Below are positions 1 to 58,664 of a stretch of DNA of 64,000 nt, one piece after another. The stretch comes from Anolis sagrei (taxonomy: Eukaryota > Chordata > Lepidosauria > Squamata > Anolidae). The translations under genes were made by a program, and so were the position numbers. The stretch's first letter is position 1, and each line of letters begins with the position of its first letter. Location of the stretch: assembly GCF_037176765.1 (NCBI RefSeq), contig NC_090025.1:15305545-15369544 (forward strand), given 5' to 3'. A model generated the notes under the pieces. The model searched no databases and was not told the DNA's origin. It saw only the letters and a list, made by a program, of their open reading frames with translations.

Positions 1-47
1 TTTTTTTAGTGATGGTCACTCTTTGGCCTGACAGGTGTAGTGTGTCC

Positions 48-208
48 AAATTTGGTGTCAATTCGTCCCGTGGTTTTTGAGTTATGTTAAGTCCACAAAC
101 GAACATTACGTTTTTATTTATATACATCTTCTATATAAATAAAAACATAATGTTCGTTTGTGGCATTAACATAACTCTAAAACCACTGAATGAATTGACA
201 CCAAATTT
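48..208. repeat. Inverted repeat, about 80 bp arms
   Basis: 48-127 (AAATTTGGTGTCAATTCG onward) is mirrored by 130-208, ending CGAATTGACACCAAATTT-like sequence with some mismatches. The centre is TATATA-rich. It resembles a fold-back MITE or two opposed copies of one repeat tail; the family is not recognised. Confidence 0.6.
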
Positions 209-224
209 ATAAATAAATAAATAT

Positions 225-930
225 TTTATATAGAGAGAGCTTTTATAACCCGGTCTTCTCGACCTCCGAAGAGGGACTCAGGTCGGCTAACAGCAGAAAA
301 TTCAACACAAGTATAGTAAACATAATAGCATCATAATATATTAATACAAAATACATTAAAATACAGACCATACAATATCAATAAATACAATCGTACAATA
401 TCTAAATAAATATGTATTTGTATATTATATATATATTTATATATAAATGTTTATATTTACATAAATACAATATTTAAATATAGTAAAAAACTATATTTAT
501 ATAGAAAAATACAGTATTTATTATTATTTATTTACGACATTTATATGCCGCCCTTATCACCCCGAAGGGGACTCAGAGCGGCTTACAAGGTATATATACA
601 TACAATATATTATTAACATAGTACAATATCAGTTTTAAATATTGCTATATTGCACTATATCAATTATACTGTAATATTATTAGTAATATTACATGTAATA
701 TTAATATATAATTATAATATCATATTATTAGTATATTGCATTACATTACAATATTATAAATATTATATGTATATACAATATATTATATATTATATCATAA
801 CATATTATTAGAACAGTAAATAAATAAATACTACTTTGGGTTGTTGTAGGTTTTTCCGGGCTATATGGCCATGTCCTGGAGGCAATTTACTATAATATAA
901 TATAGTATAATATAATTTATAATATATTAT
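225..930. repeat. AT-rich tract with two reverse LINE/SINE tails
   Basis: About 235-310 and 530-600 each carry the reverse complement of a squamate LINE/SINE 3' tail (GGGACTCAG then CGGCT). The rest of 300-930 is nearly pure A/T with short TATATA words. A short Penelope-tail fragment in reverse lies at about 840-885. Confidence 0.55.
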
Positions 931-1075
931 AAAAAGGTAAAGGTAAAGGTAGTCCCCTGACACTAAGTCCAGTCATGTCTGACTCTGGGGTGTGGTGCTC
1001 ATCTCCATTTCTAAGCCGAAGAGCCAGCGTTGTCCGTAGACACCTCCAAGGTCATGTGGCCAGCATGACTGCATA
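931..1075 (-). repeat. tRNA-derived SINE fragment (reverse)
   Basis: The stretch from GGTAAAGGTAGTCCCCTGAC to CAGCATGACTGCAT matches the element at 62890-63195 and common Anolis SINEs. It ends just upstream of the BMP2K CpG island. Confidence 0.7.
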
Positions 1076-1112
1076 TTATAAATAGTAATACTACTTTATA
1101 GATTGGGCAGAG

Positions 1113-1123
1113 CGCATGCGCAG
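1113..1123. promoter_or_regulatory. NRF1-like site 1
   Basis: GCGCATGCGCA matches the NRF1 consensus (YGCGCAYGCGCR core) almost completely. It is at the upstream edge of the CpG island. Confidence 0.65.
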
Positions 1124-1219
1124 AGGGATCCTTCGCTTTTCGCTTTCCCGGCTTCTGTCCTTTTCTTTCCAAGCCCAATAATGCCCCGCCCCCTTTTGCG
1201 CGCGCGCGTGTCGGATGTA

Positions 1220-1230
1220 GCGCATGCGCG
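1220..1230. promoter_or_regulatory. NRF1-like site 2
   Basis: GCGCATGCGCG, the same palindrome 107 bp after site 1. Confidence 0.65.
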
Positions 1231-1376
1231 ATGAGGCGAGAGGGGGGGAGGAGAAACGGTACGAAGGAGGACGCGCGCGCTCGTCCACCCTCGTTCCGGA
1301 ACCCGGAGGGGGGGCGTGGTTTGAAAGAGCGCGCGCACGCTCTTCCTCCTCCTCCTCCAAAGACCACGCCCCTATC

Positions 1377-1387
1377 CACGTGACGTC
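1377..1387. promoter_or_regulatory. Overlapping E-box and CRE-like site
   Basis: CACGTGACGTC joins a CACGTG E-box (USF/MYC class) with a TGACGTC CRE-like core, inside the CpG island between NRF1-like sites 2 and 3. Confidence 0.5.
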
Positions 1388-1437
1388 GTTGGGGAGGGGA
1401 GGAGGGGGAAAAAGCGAGGGAGTGGCGCAAAGCGGCG

Positions 1438-1448
1438 GCGCATGCGCG
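1438..1448. promoter_or_regulatory. NRF1-like site 3
   Basis: GCGCATGCGCG, third copy, 234 bp before the BMP2K ATG. Confidence 0.65.
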
Positions 1449-1681
1449 CTGAGGCGGCTGCGGCTCGTTCGTCGCGGCGGCAGCAGCAGCAGCTTTTCCC
1501 CTCACTCCAGTCAGGCGGAATGTGAAGCGAGTGAGGCGGCGTCGAAGGCGGGCTTGGCTTTGGGCCCTCTCTGGCGGGAGGAGGAGGCGACGCTTGTGAG
1601 GCGTTCCTGAGGGAAGGAGGAGAAGCAGCAGGAGAAGCAACGGCTCCTTTCGGAGGCTGAGGCACTTCTCGCCCGCCCGCC

Positions 1682-48018
<46,337 letters not shown>

Positions 48019-51000
48019 ATTCTTCCAGATGTATCTCTGAATTATAGACACCACCACAATATCCATCTGGCTGAAATAAGAGGAAGCTATTTTTAAAAAT
48101 TACTACATAATTCATTTTCAGTTTAAGTATGGCATACAGTATGGCTATAGGGTAAGCGTTTTCAATAAGAACAGTTTTTTCCCCAAAAGAAAGGTTATAA
48201 ATCAGTTACTGTGGCAAATTTTTTATTCACCCACAACCATTATGCCCTTCCTGTGGTGCAGTTATACTTCAACAAATAGATGGGAAAAAATGTGTACCGT
48301 AAGTGGTCTGATAGGACAGGATCCATCAATGCAAACTTGAAAAAAATGCCTAAATAAGAAGCTCGATGTACTTGGAACCGATTCACACTGATTAATCTGA
48401 AGCTTTATTCTCTCTTTAACATCTTGGAGCATCAGTTTGTTGGCTTAAGATTGATTCCTACAGCATGTTTGAAGATCTTTCTTTATATATGTATGCCAGA
48501 ACTCTGCTTTTTCCAGTAAGTGCCATTAACCTGAAACAGGGATATCTGTAACTCTTTTAAGATTTCAAGAACTTGGTGGAGTACTCGAACAAATTGGGAA
48601 TGTTGAAAGGAAATTGCAGTACACAGCTGGAGTCACACAGTCCACTTCAGAAGAGAGACTCATTTATTTGTATGTAGTATCTGAAAAGACAAGGGCGAAC
48701 AGAAACCAAGAAACTTGTAGCAAGTTCAGACCTGTAAAATTTTTTTACCCAATGTCTAGTTCATTTAACTGGGCTTTTGTATTGCAGATAAACTATGTAT
48801 GTCCTAAAAGTGGTTTTTTAACCCCCTTCCAAGATTTCTCTCACTTAATGTTTTTCATTCTCTCACAATATTATACTTCCAAGAGTTCATGAAAAATATC
48901 TTTAGCTCTAAAAATATCCCTTGAAACTTGAATTTAGGCAGTTTCAGTGAAAAGGTATAAAACTAGAGGCTGTATAAAAAGTAATGCTGATTTGAGTGTG
49001 CTACCAGTAAACTGCATAAACCACCAATGCCTTACAACTAGGACCACCATGTCCTGTTATAAACTTACCTCTGAGCCATTTGGTGCTCTTGAGACACTGT
49101 TTTAAAGAAGTACCAACATTAGTGCATAATGTTAATGAGTGAATGCATAGTACAACTCTGAATTTTCAGCTTGAGAGAAGGTATTTTGAATGTCCTTGGC
49201 TGTTTGCATCAGGTATGGCCATTCTAGAGAGCAGCCTGAGTTTTGGGAAACTTGATCTTCTGAAATGAGAGATCACCCTGGTGGTAACTTTATCTAAATT
49301 ACACAATAGGTTGTGGTTAGACTCCAGAGAATGCCACATGGTGAGGAATGTAGAATGTGTGTGCCCCTGTGTTGGATTTCACATCAAAAACAAATTGGAT
49401 CTTCCTGCTTTTGCTGGAATTGACACTCTTCCTTCTTCCTGGAGCTTAGGTTAACCTTAAAAACTTGCTTCAGAGCAGTGGTTCTCAACCTGTGGGTCCC
49501 CGGATGTTTTGGCTTTCAACTCCCAGAAATCCTAACAGCTGGTAAACTGGCTGGGATTTCTGGGAGTTGTAGGCTAAAACACTTGGGGACCCAAGGTTGA
49601 GAACCACTGCTTCTGAGGGATAGGAAGCTCCTGGTCCAAGTTTGGCACCATGGAGGGTTGCAATAGGTGAGAAGAAGACAGAAGTCCACATTTTTGATAG
49701 ATACACCATTATATTTTGCAAATTCCAAAGATCTTACAGAGTTCATGCATACTTGACGCCTGATCCTGGGATTTGCAGTCATTCATTATTTGGATGAATC
49801 TGAATAGAAGCACTTTGTTACATTTTATACAAGGTACACAAATTGGTTCTTGGGGGTGTATCTTGGGTATTGATTACATGGCTTGAATGTGGGGGAAGAA
49901 AGGTGCCTGAATGGGCGAATTCCCTTGAAAGGTAACCAGAGGGCAGCTTCTGCCCTGTCATCACATGAAAACAAAATATCGAAATGGAAACCTTTTGATA
50001 ATTTGTAACATGTTACTATGAGGGAAATTTGAAAGTAGTGAACAATGGATACCCCTTAAAAGGTATTTTTAGAGAAATGGTTGCAATTAGGGGTTCCTTT
50101 TTTCCAGGAGAGTAGCCTTGTAAGGGTTTGATATGAAATTCTGTCTAGGGATGTGTTTCTGGACTAGTATGACACAGTTGCTGTTATGATAAGTTTAAAT
50201 TCCAAAGGCAGGAAGGCATTTTATGGTATTAAATATTTCTGAAAAGCACAGTCAGTGAAAAATAATTAGCTCTGTATGTACTTCCGAATGCCTCCTTCCT
50301 TATTGTGCCAAAGCCTCTTAGAACGCAGTACAGAAGTTGCAAAAAGCATCAACATTGCCACTGGATACCTCTCTATCCAAAGACTGCTTCAACCATGACA
50401 AGATTTTCTTCCCAGAAAGCAGTAAGGTGTATCTTCCCAGGATATGAAACTATAGTAAATTGAAGGCAGCATTCATGCATATTGATCCCTTGTGATTATT
50501 GTGTACATAGAAGAGCTTTTTGAGAAGGAAATGTGTCATGATGGAAGCATCCATAATTAATTGACATTCCACAGTCCACAGAGAGGTGATCACAGCCACC
50601 AGGTGCCAAAGTAATATCCTCTCACTGTTTCTAAAAATGTAGGTGCTTTCAGGTTGCAAAAAATGAGCATCTCCTCACCTTCAGTAGTCCTGAAATCTCA
50701 TTGAAATTAATGGTACTTTAATTTACACTTAATGTGATTCTTAATGGTATTTGTAAGGCTTGAACTGTCTGGTTGATATTCCAAGTGGTCTGAACAACTT
50801 TTTTCCCCTTGCATGACCGATAGAGTCTCCTCCCACAGAGTTAAGATTGTGAAGTTTTTTTTAATGAAAAATACCCAAGAATAATCAGATTGTTGCACTA
50901 TTATGTGTGCAATAACCTACATTATTTTAAGTTAAGATACTTCCTTATACATATAGCAAGTTGATGATAGTTTTGCTCTACACTTTCATATAGACATACA

Positions 51001-53044
51001 AAAAGCATTTGACCAAAAGAGATGCGATTTTATTCTGCAATAATTAAGTGGTGAGGAGGGCAGAAGTTCAGTTGGTTCTTATTTGCATCTGGATCTCCCA
51101 AATGAAAATTAGTTGTGCCGGAAAATTAACAAGGCCTTTTTCAGTCGTCAGGTCTGATGCAGAGTTACATCAGATCAGGCATTAGGTCTGATGTACATTT
51201 TCCAGAGGAAATACATTTTTCAGAGGAAAGGCTCTTGGAGAAGAACATCTAATCAGTTGAACAATGCTTATTGCTTATAATGTGTGTGTGTGTGTGCTGG
51301 TTTATTGTGTGTGGAGGTAGGTAGTATGTGTGAGTATGTAAGGGCAAAAAAAAGTATGGAGCTCTGCAGGTTTGGGGCCTAAAATATATATTCTGTAGCA
51401 TATTTCTTTTAAGGCCAAAGTAAACAGAAGTGGCCATTCAAGTTATTGCCAACTTTCTTTGCTTTCCAGTAGGGTTTCTGATACCCTCTTTGCTTCTTAC
51501 ATTACAGACTGGAGATAGTCTCTTTTTGCATAAGATATTATTTTCATAGGTTACTGTAAATAATTATGTTTTGGGTTTTTAAAAATCCTTTGTTCTTGTT
51601 ATAGTGGCAGACCCCTCAACACTGATTTCTGCCTACTTTGCTTTTGCCAAGAAACTGTGGAAAGTGTGTTTAATAAGTTTCCTTTCAATTCTGGACTTCA
51701 TGTATGACATTTATCAGTACCTTTGGGGGAAATGTTGTTGCTTATATTGTGTGGGTACTGTGTGCATATGAAGGCTAGTCTCATGGTCTTCTTCTGTAAA
51801 ATAGTAGAAAGATACCAATTCATACCAATGACAGGCCAACTGAGTGTTATTGTTCTCTCCAGATATTGTTTCAGTAGTATGTAGCAGACAGCCAAGTAGG
51901 GGGCTAAATCCAGTTTTGTAGTCCTACCTACAACAGAACGATTTAATTGTTCTTCAAGTTTCCAAGTTCTCATTGACAATCTACTTGAGTTGGGACTAGC
52001 AAGTGTGCTTAGCCCCCGATCTTACAAAATCAACTGTGGATGGTAAAACATAAGTTTTCCTAAGGTGCTTTTTATTATTCTGACAACTAGGCCTAATATT
52101 TAATTCCAGACGTGGAAATAACATGCTGTGGTTAAACTTTCAATATGGTAAATACCAGCTGTCAGTATTTTATATTTTCTAGTAAAATCACCCCAGGATA
52201 ATGGTACTGTCAGCCAGATTTACAAGTTCCAGTCCAGTGGAAGTACAGTGGTTGAGCCGGGTGAATCCTTCACTGCCACTCGCTAACTCAAATATTGGTT
52301 TGGGGGATCTAAATTCCCTTTTATATCTAGCCTGTATAAAAGAAGGATCTGTCTATCCATATATATAAGCTTGATCCTGCTTAAGCTCAGTGGCAAGCAG
52401 CCAATAATTTACATGGAAGTTTCAGTCCCTAAGTTGGGTAGGCCTAAACAGAAGTCCTCACTATTCTCCTTCTCCCTAAAAAAAAAGAAAAGAACCTACT
52501 GTGAGAATAAATGGATACAGCTACTACTGTGAGAATAGCAACTAGAGTTTATCTGAAGATTTTTATATATATGATAGGGTGTATTTTTATATAAAAGAAA
52601 AGTATATAAAACATACACACGCACATATCACATCTCTTGGGAGTTTGTGATCTAAAACATAACATTGCAGTCACAATCATTTACAAGACATTGGGGAAAA
52701 GAGCAAATTCCAGCCAAAAGCTGCTAAAAGAATAACACGAAAATGCAAACACAATGTTAGCCCAGTTATTTTTCTAGAGTGTTTCTCTGGAAAGAAGTGT
52801 AGTATAGCAAAGTTTGGTTACTGTGACTATGACAACACTCAAGAGTAAAACCGTCTAATGCTATATTTTAATTGCTGGCAAAATGAAAAAAACAGCTTTA
52901 AGTGCACTTTTTCAAATTACACTTCCATTTCTTGTTAGACTTGAAATTTCTAAAGCGCTTGTGTGTGTGTGTACCACTAATACAGAACTTTAACTTTTGT
53001 GTGAAATTGTATCTGAGAAAACAACTTTCAGTTGTTACTAAATA
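48019..53044 (+). other. BMP2K: BMP2K 3' UTR (downstream end inferred)
   Basis: Mostly unique AT-rich DNA after the BMP2K stop, with one hAT MITE at 49476-49609. Candidate AATAAA signals occur near 52506 and at about 53039-53044; an L2 remnant starts soon after. The exact end is inferred from these signals only. Confidence 0.5.
49476..49609. mobile_element. hAT MITE, copy D, in BMP2K 3' UTR
   Basis: Palindrome CAGTGGTTCTCAACCTGTGG ... CCAAGGTTGAGAACCACTG, 134 bp. Flanks CTTCAGAG (49468-49475) and CTTCTGAG (49610-49617) match at 7 of 8. If transcribed it forms a long hairpin in the mRNA. Confidence 0.85.
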
Positions 53045-53194
53045 AATATACAAGATACCATGATTTTGAAGACCTTTCTGTGATTTTAAGAGCTTTTCAA
53101 AAAATTGCATTTATGTCATTTGTCTTCGTTATTTACAGCTGCCAATGATTTATTCTAGTAATTTCTGCTGAGATCAGATGAACACATTCACTGT

Positions 53195-54500
53195 GGTATC
53201 AATGTTTATTGAGGAAAGTCCCCTCCAATGAAACTGACCCCAAAATATTCTAAATATGTTCAACAACCCTTAAAGGCCAAAAGCTGCACACTGAATTCTG
53301 CCTGGGTCCGGATCGTCAACGAGTGGCGTTGTTTCAGCAGTGTTTTCATGCAATTTGCCTTGGCCAGCAACTTGACCACAGAATTTTGGACCTGCTGAAG
53401 TTTCTGAATAGTTTCCAAAAGCAACTCCATGTACAGCATATTACAGTAATCCAAATGCGATGCAATCTATTCATGTTTTGGTATAGCTAGATATGACTCC
53501 TCAGGGAACAAATGCAGATACTACGCAAGTTTTAGCTGTGCAAATGCACTCCTGGCTGCTGTTGAAATGTGAGCATCTAGGCCAGTGTTTCTCAACCTTC
53601 CTAGTGCTGCGACCCCTTAACCCAGTTCCTCATGTTGTGGTGACCCCCAACATTATTTTCATTGCTACTTTATAACTGTAATTTGGCTACTGTTATGTAT
53701 TGTAATGTAAATATCCGACATGCAGAATGTATTTTCATTTACTGGACCAAACTGGGCACAAATACCCAATACGTGGGGTTGGGGGGATTGATTTTGTTGC
53801 TTGAGAGTTGTATTTGCTGGGATTGATAGTTCGCCTACAATCAATGAGCATTCTGAACTCTACCAATGATGGAATTGAACCAACCTTGGCACACGTGACC
53901 TACAGAAAATACCGGAGTGGTTTGGTGGGTACTGACCTTGAGTTTGGGAGTTATAGTTCACCAACCTCCAGAGAGCACTGTGGGCTCAAACATTGATGAA
54001 TCCGGACCAAATATTGGCACAAATACTCAATATGCCTAAATGTGGTGGAATTTGGGGAAAACAGAGCTTGACATTTGGGAGTTGTAGTTGCTGGGATTTA
54101 TAGTTCACCTACAATCACAGAGCATTCTGAACCCCACTAACGTGAAAATTGGGCCAAACTTTCCACGCAGAACCCCCACAACCAACAGAAAAATACTGTG
54201 TTTTCTGATGGTCTTTGGCAACCCCTCTGACACCCCCTCAGGGGTCCCGACACCCAGGTTGAGAAACACTGATCTAGGCTCATGTCTGAGTCCAGGCACA
54301 CCCCCAAGCTGTGGAACTGGGATTTCAGGGGGAGTGGAACCCCATCCACATTTATTTCCAGATCTGCCTTAGGACTAAACAGGAGCCCTTCTGTTGGGAT
54401 TAAGTTTTAATTTAACCTCATCCAGTCAATTATAGACAGTACACACAGATTTAGTGCAGAGATTGCTTCCATGGAATTGGATGGAAAGGAGAAGGTTCTG
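53195..54500 (-). mobile_element. L2 LINE fragment (reverse), split by a hAT
   Basis: TTCTGCCTGGGTCCGGATCG, GCCTTGGCCAGCAACTTGAC and AGCATATTACAGTAATCCAA before the hAT, and CACCCCCAAGCTGTGGAACT after it, follow a vertebrate L2-type 3' region in reverse. Confidence 0.65.
53583..54271. mobile_element. hAT-Charlie-like element, 689 bp
   Basis: Ends CAGTGTTTCTCAACCTTCCT and CACCCAGGTTGAGAAACACTG. Perfect target duplication ATCTAGGC at 53575-53582 and 54272-54279. The first 160 bp (GCTGCGACCCCTTAACCCAG, CATGTTGTGGTGACCCCCAA) resembles rodent URR1/Charlie-type MITEs. The interior repeats a module with ACCAAACTGGGCACAAATAC and GTAGTTGCTGGGATTTATAG. No transposase is seen. Confidence 0.9.
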
Positions 54501-54722
54501 GTCCATTCAGAAATGGTCACAGCTCAATTCCTAGCTTTGAAGGATTAAGCTCATTTACCCTCATCTAGCTTGATATCATACTTTGGAACATGAAAATAGC
54601 AAGCTATTTTAGCCAGACTAACAATTGCTTCCTCCAAACCATAGGTCCTGTAACTCCACCATGTGATTTCAATGAGATGCCATTGTGCCCATAAGGGCTG
54701 TATTTTCACACACACACACACA

Positions 54723-54753
<31 letters not shown>

Positions 54754-54904
54754 GTCAATGACAAGAGGATCTCGCATTCACATCCATATAGATATCTATC
54801 TACCTACCTACCTATCTATGTAGAGTCCCTCTTTCTCTAATGCTTTGGCTGCCTGACAGTTTGCTTGTTTCTGCAGAAAGACAATAAGCCAGAGTTGTCA
54901 TGAA
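54500..54904. repeat. Intergenic stretch with microsatellites
   Basis: (CA)n then (CATA)n at about 54709-54750 and (TATC/TACC)n at about 54788-54818; otherwise unique. It lies between the inferred 3' ends of BMP2K and PAQR3. Confidence 0.7.
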
Positions 54905-56469
54905 CCTGTTTATTGACAAGAGGCAAGTTTTAAATTATACATATTGTGAACATTTATTAAATTGCACTTGATTGTATATACCAAGGATTTTATTGTGACT
55001 TTACTTTGTACATGTGACAACAAATGGGTAAAAGAAGTAAGAGAAGCAGCACTCTTAAACCCATTTATACAGCAAGGCGTTGTTAGATACATTTAAATTG
55101 AGCCTCCTACAACAGATACTGGTACGTGTTCACAGGCTAATAAAGTTTACATTACCAGAAACGGCCTAAAATAGAGGAAACATGAAATTTGATGTATTTG
55201 TTTTTGCATTCAGTTTCCTTCAGGCAGTTGAACAGCAGTTAGTTGCTTTTGTGTTTGAGCAGTTAACATATTAAAGAAAATATTTGAAAAAAACTGGTTT
55301 ACACATGTAACAGTATTTGCAAAAGGTTTTGTTGTACATCCTTCATAGGTGTTGAGTCTGTCTTAACACAAGATATCTGCATTATATATTTACACTCTAC
55401 CATAAAAAAAAAACAAATCCTTAAGCTGTAGTTAATTTCACTAAAAATGGGTATGGGAAGAACGGTCGAAAAGGAATTTACTGTCTTGCATTGTTAAAAG
55501 CTGTAAACATAAAACCCCCACTACTCCACCTTCAGTATATCAGTTTTGCTTTTAGCATTAGTAAACATTTAAGATTCTCCAGTTTAACTTCAGTGAACAT
55601 TATTAATACATAATTCGTCTCACAGGGACTCTAGTTCTCATCATGCGTCATACAGTAATTAACAAACTTTTAGGGTTGCAAACTTCTCAGTCAACAATTA
55701 ATACTATTCATAATTAATCAGCCCAACAACAATCCTGATACTTTAGGACACACGTGCAACTCCAATATTCATAATTTTCTGCTCTTGTTTAAATTACAAC
55801 AAGTATGAAAATTGGGATAAGCAGTATGGATCTTGTTAACGCTGAGTGCAGAGACTTTATTGTGAATGAGGCTTGACTGTACAAATACTTAAACCAAATG
55901 TCGTTTCACATGGCAAAGTACAAGGCATAGGAGGAAGGCGCCTTGAGTTTGTATATCAAGAGTGAGTCAAGATAAAAATGACTCACTTGAAGTCATTTTA
56001 GCCACTTGGCTTCTCCTGTGTTTTAACTTCTTCAAGGAAGTGGAGATGTTTTTCCTCAAGTAAAAATTGTCAGGTTTCAATACTGCCCCACCCCACAACT
56101 CAATGCCAACTTGCTACTTAAATGCCCTAGAAATTTTTTTCTTATTTAGAAATACAGAAAAATGCAGGATGTTACAGCTGTTCAACAGGAAACAAAAGGT
56201 AGGCTGCTACATATAACTTTAAAACATGTTGGAAGGCAAAAAGCATTTCCCCATATGCTAAACGTGGGCCATATTACGGTTGGAACACCATGTTCTGCAG
56301 TCATCTTGCTTCTTGAAACCCTGGCTGGTTTGAAACCCTGGCTTGAAACCCATGGCAAAACAGTACTGGAAAGGAATTTGAAGAGGAACATTTTATGTAA
56401 GGTACATGGGGAATTGGGAGGTAGGCAACCTAATTTCAAAAAAACTGCAAATAATAAATGCAAGAATTT

Positions 56470-56870
56470 TCGAAGACTTTAATGGCTGTAATCACTGGGT
56501 TGTGAGTGTTTCGGGTTGTATGGCCATGTTCCAGAAGCATTTTCTCCTGACATCTCACCTGCATCAGAGGTTGTGAGGTCTGTTGGAAGAAGCCAGACCT
56601 TGAAACTGCTAGGCCATTAAATGCTAATCAAGGCCAATTGAAATATTCACACCTACCTCAAACAGACAAGAGTTCTTTCTCACCCTGGACATTCCACAGA
56701 TATACGTATAAACCCCATTTTCCTAGTGTCCAACATACCTCACAACCTCTGAGGATGCCTGCCATAGATGCAGGCAAAACATCAGGAGATAATGCTTCTG
56801 TATCATGGCAATACATCCCGGAAAACTCACAACAACCCAATAAATGCAAGCTTCTGCATAAGTAATTTGT
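56470..56870. mobile_element. Penelope-like tail, head-to-head copy (fossil)
   Basis: A reverse tail piece at about 56470-56588 is joined to a forward tail at about 56589-56850 with the same blocks as 3781-4010 (GGATGCCTGCCATAGATGC, GGCAATACATCCCGGAAAAC). Old and broken, with no coding part visible. Confidence 0.65.
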
Positions 56871-57003
56871 TCTTCCCTCAGCAATCTGCAAGAAAAAAAG
56901 GGGATGAAGATCACTTACTTTTGGCCCTAGCCTCTCCTGCTACCAGCACATGATCTTTGAGATGATCCTTAAGGAAATACATCTCTCTGTGTGTTTATAC
57001 AAG

Positions 57004-57430
57004 CAGTCCCCAAGTTGCAAACATCCGACTTACAAATGACTCATAGTTAAGAACACGGGTGAGACAACTGTGAGATAAATCTACCCCTTGGAAGGGAAAT
57101 TCACTCCTAAAAGGGTTGTCATGGAGGAAAGGTGTCTTAACTATAGCTGTATCGCCAATCCTTGATTCCACAAGAAGCCAAATTTTTCAAAATCCAGTTC
57201 TCATATGGACACAAAGTGAGGTGAAATCTTCTGAACAGGTGCACAGATAGCAAAACAAACACCACAGGCTCTCTCTCTCTTCTCTCTCTCTCGCTACCTA
57301 ACTCTGTCTATACTCTATCTATATATTTGGCTGGAGTTACATTTTAAAAATGTACCTGTTCTGACTTACATACAAATTCAATTTAAAAACAAACCTACAG
57401 CACCCATCTTGTTCGTAACTTGGGGACTCC
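57004..57430. mobile_element. Tigger-like MITE
   Basis: Ends CAGTCCCCAAGTTGCAAACA and GTTCGTAACTTGGGGACTCC. It carries GAGGTGAAATCTTCTGAAC and GACTTACATACAAATTCAA, shared with the copy at 10157. A (CT)n run lies at about 57271-57295. Confidence 0.7.
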
Positions 57431-57439
57431 TTACATGTG

Positions 57440-58660
57440 TGAATGATTGTCAACCTGTGATTTCATGGATTTATCAGCTGCTTTTTTAGGGGCAACTCCT
57501 TATGTTAATCCTCTTCTATACTAATGCCCACAGTTATGAACAAGTGCTTGTTAACAGTAGCATTCAAGCCACAGGTAAGGTACTAGTTTACATACCTCTG
57601 CTTCCCATATAGACCAGCTCACTATCATTTTGCAAAGAAGTGATAGCTGGAACATCAAAATGGAGATAGCCACATCAGTAGCCAGATCCCAAACTGTTAG
57701 AAACTAAATGAAGTGCAGTATAGTCTACTGCCATGGTTCCCATCTACTTCAGAAAGAAAAAGGCAGGGGATGGCTGCCCAGGCACAAAAGGCTACCTTAC
57801 AATTTGGCAGCAGGTAAGTGATATCCTGAAAAATTAAAATAAAATAAAAGCAATACATAAACATGTAGCAGCATGTGGCCTGTGAGGAGTCTTACTTCTT
57901 TAAATGTCCCTTTTATCTTAAAGACATAATGGAGAGCAACCTTCTGCTTAAAAGTACTAATGGAGTCCAACTCTTATTTCAAGATATGATTAACTTGTTC
58001 AGTTACCACTGAAGAAAGTCACGGCAGATACTCTTTGAGAGTACAAAAAAAATCCAGTAAAAATGCATCGAATCCATAGTTTCACAACAACAAATATCAG
58101 TGCAGGGACACAAAACACATTAAAAAGGTACAGCAGACAACACGTATTTTTCACATTCCAAGGTGAGGTTCCAGAATAAGAACTTATTGCTGGAACTTCA
58201 CGCACATGCATTTTAGAGAACATTTCCTCAGCTTATTAGGACCGACCCTTTTCAGGCCAAACTTTGTACATCAGTAGTTTGAATAAAAGTGACCCATTTA
58301 CATATTTATAAGTTCCAGCTCTATTGCCCCGATACAGGGTGAGTGCTGCAGTTCCTTCACTGTCCTCATTTGAACAGAAAGTCATTTGGCTGCTGGACAC
58401 CTGCTCAGTTGGCTCGGAAAGGCCTGTTAACATACCATCCTTAGCGGAGAGAAGATTCATTCATAGGAGCAACCACTTTAGGCTGCGCTTCATCTGATCA
58501 GCACATTCAGTGTCACAAACTTCTAAAAATTCTAAAAATAAAGAAAATACATTTGAAAAGGCAAGGCATCCAACTATGATTATTTTCTGTAAAGGAAGCC
58601 ATCTAAGTCAAGAGAGCAGTAAAGACAAGATTGAAAAACAGAAGAAGTGAGGATTTGCCT
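57440..58660. other. Unassigned stretch, possible PAQR3 3' UTR
   Basis: AT-rich and unique-looking, with no repeat or coding signal recognised. It may be part of the PAQR3 3' UTR. Confidence 0.5.
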
Positions 58661-58664
58661 CATT

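Larger units (their letters stand above)
1090..1681 (+). promoter_or_regulatory. BMP2K: BMP2K CpG-island promoter and 5' UTR
   Basis: GC- and CpG-dense stretch just upstream of the BMP2K ATG, in sharp contrast to the AT-rich DNA on both sides. No TATA box is evident in the GC-rich part. It holds three NRF1-like palindromes and a joined E-box/CRE. The transcription start cannot be placed. An ATG at 1224 opens a 128-codon frame that is probably CpG-island coincidence, or an upstream frame if transcription starts before it. Confidence 0.8.

Noticed and set aside
1224-1610. 128-codon open frame in the CpG island, and minus-strand frames of about 200 codons over 1011-1980
   Set aside because: Compositionally biased peptides (Arg, Ser, Pro, Gly) from GC-rich DNA, with no domain or splice context. 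The minus-strand ones are antisense to the BMP2K promoter and exon 1.
54551-54751. Minus-strand open frame with repeated Met-Tyr-Val-Cys
   Set aside because: Translation of the (CATA)n/(CA)n microsatellite.
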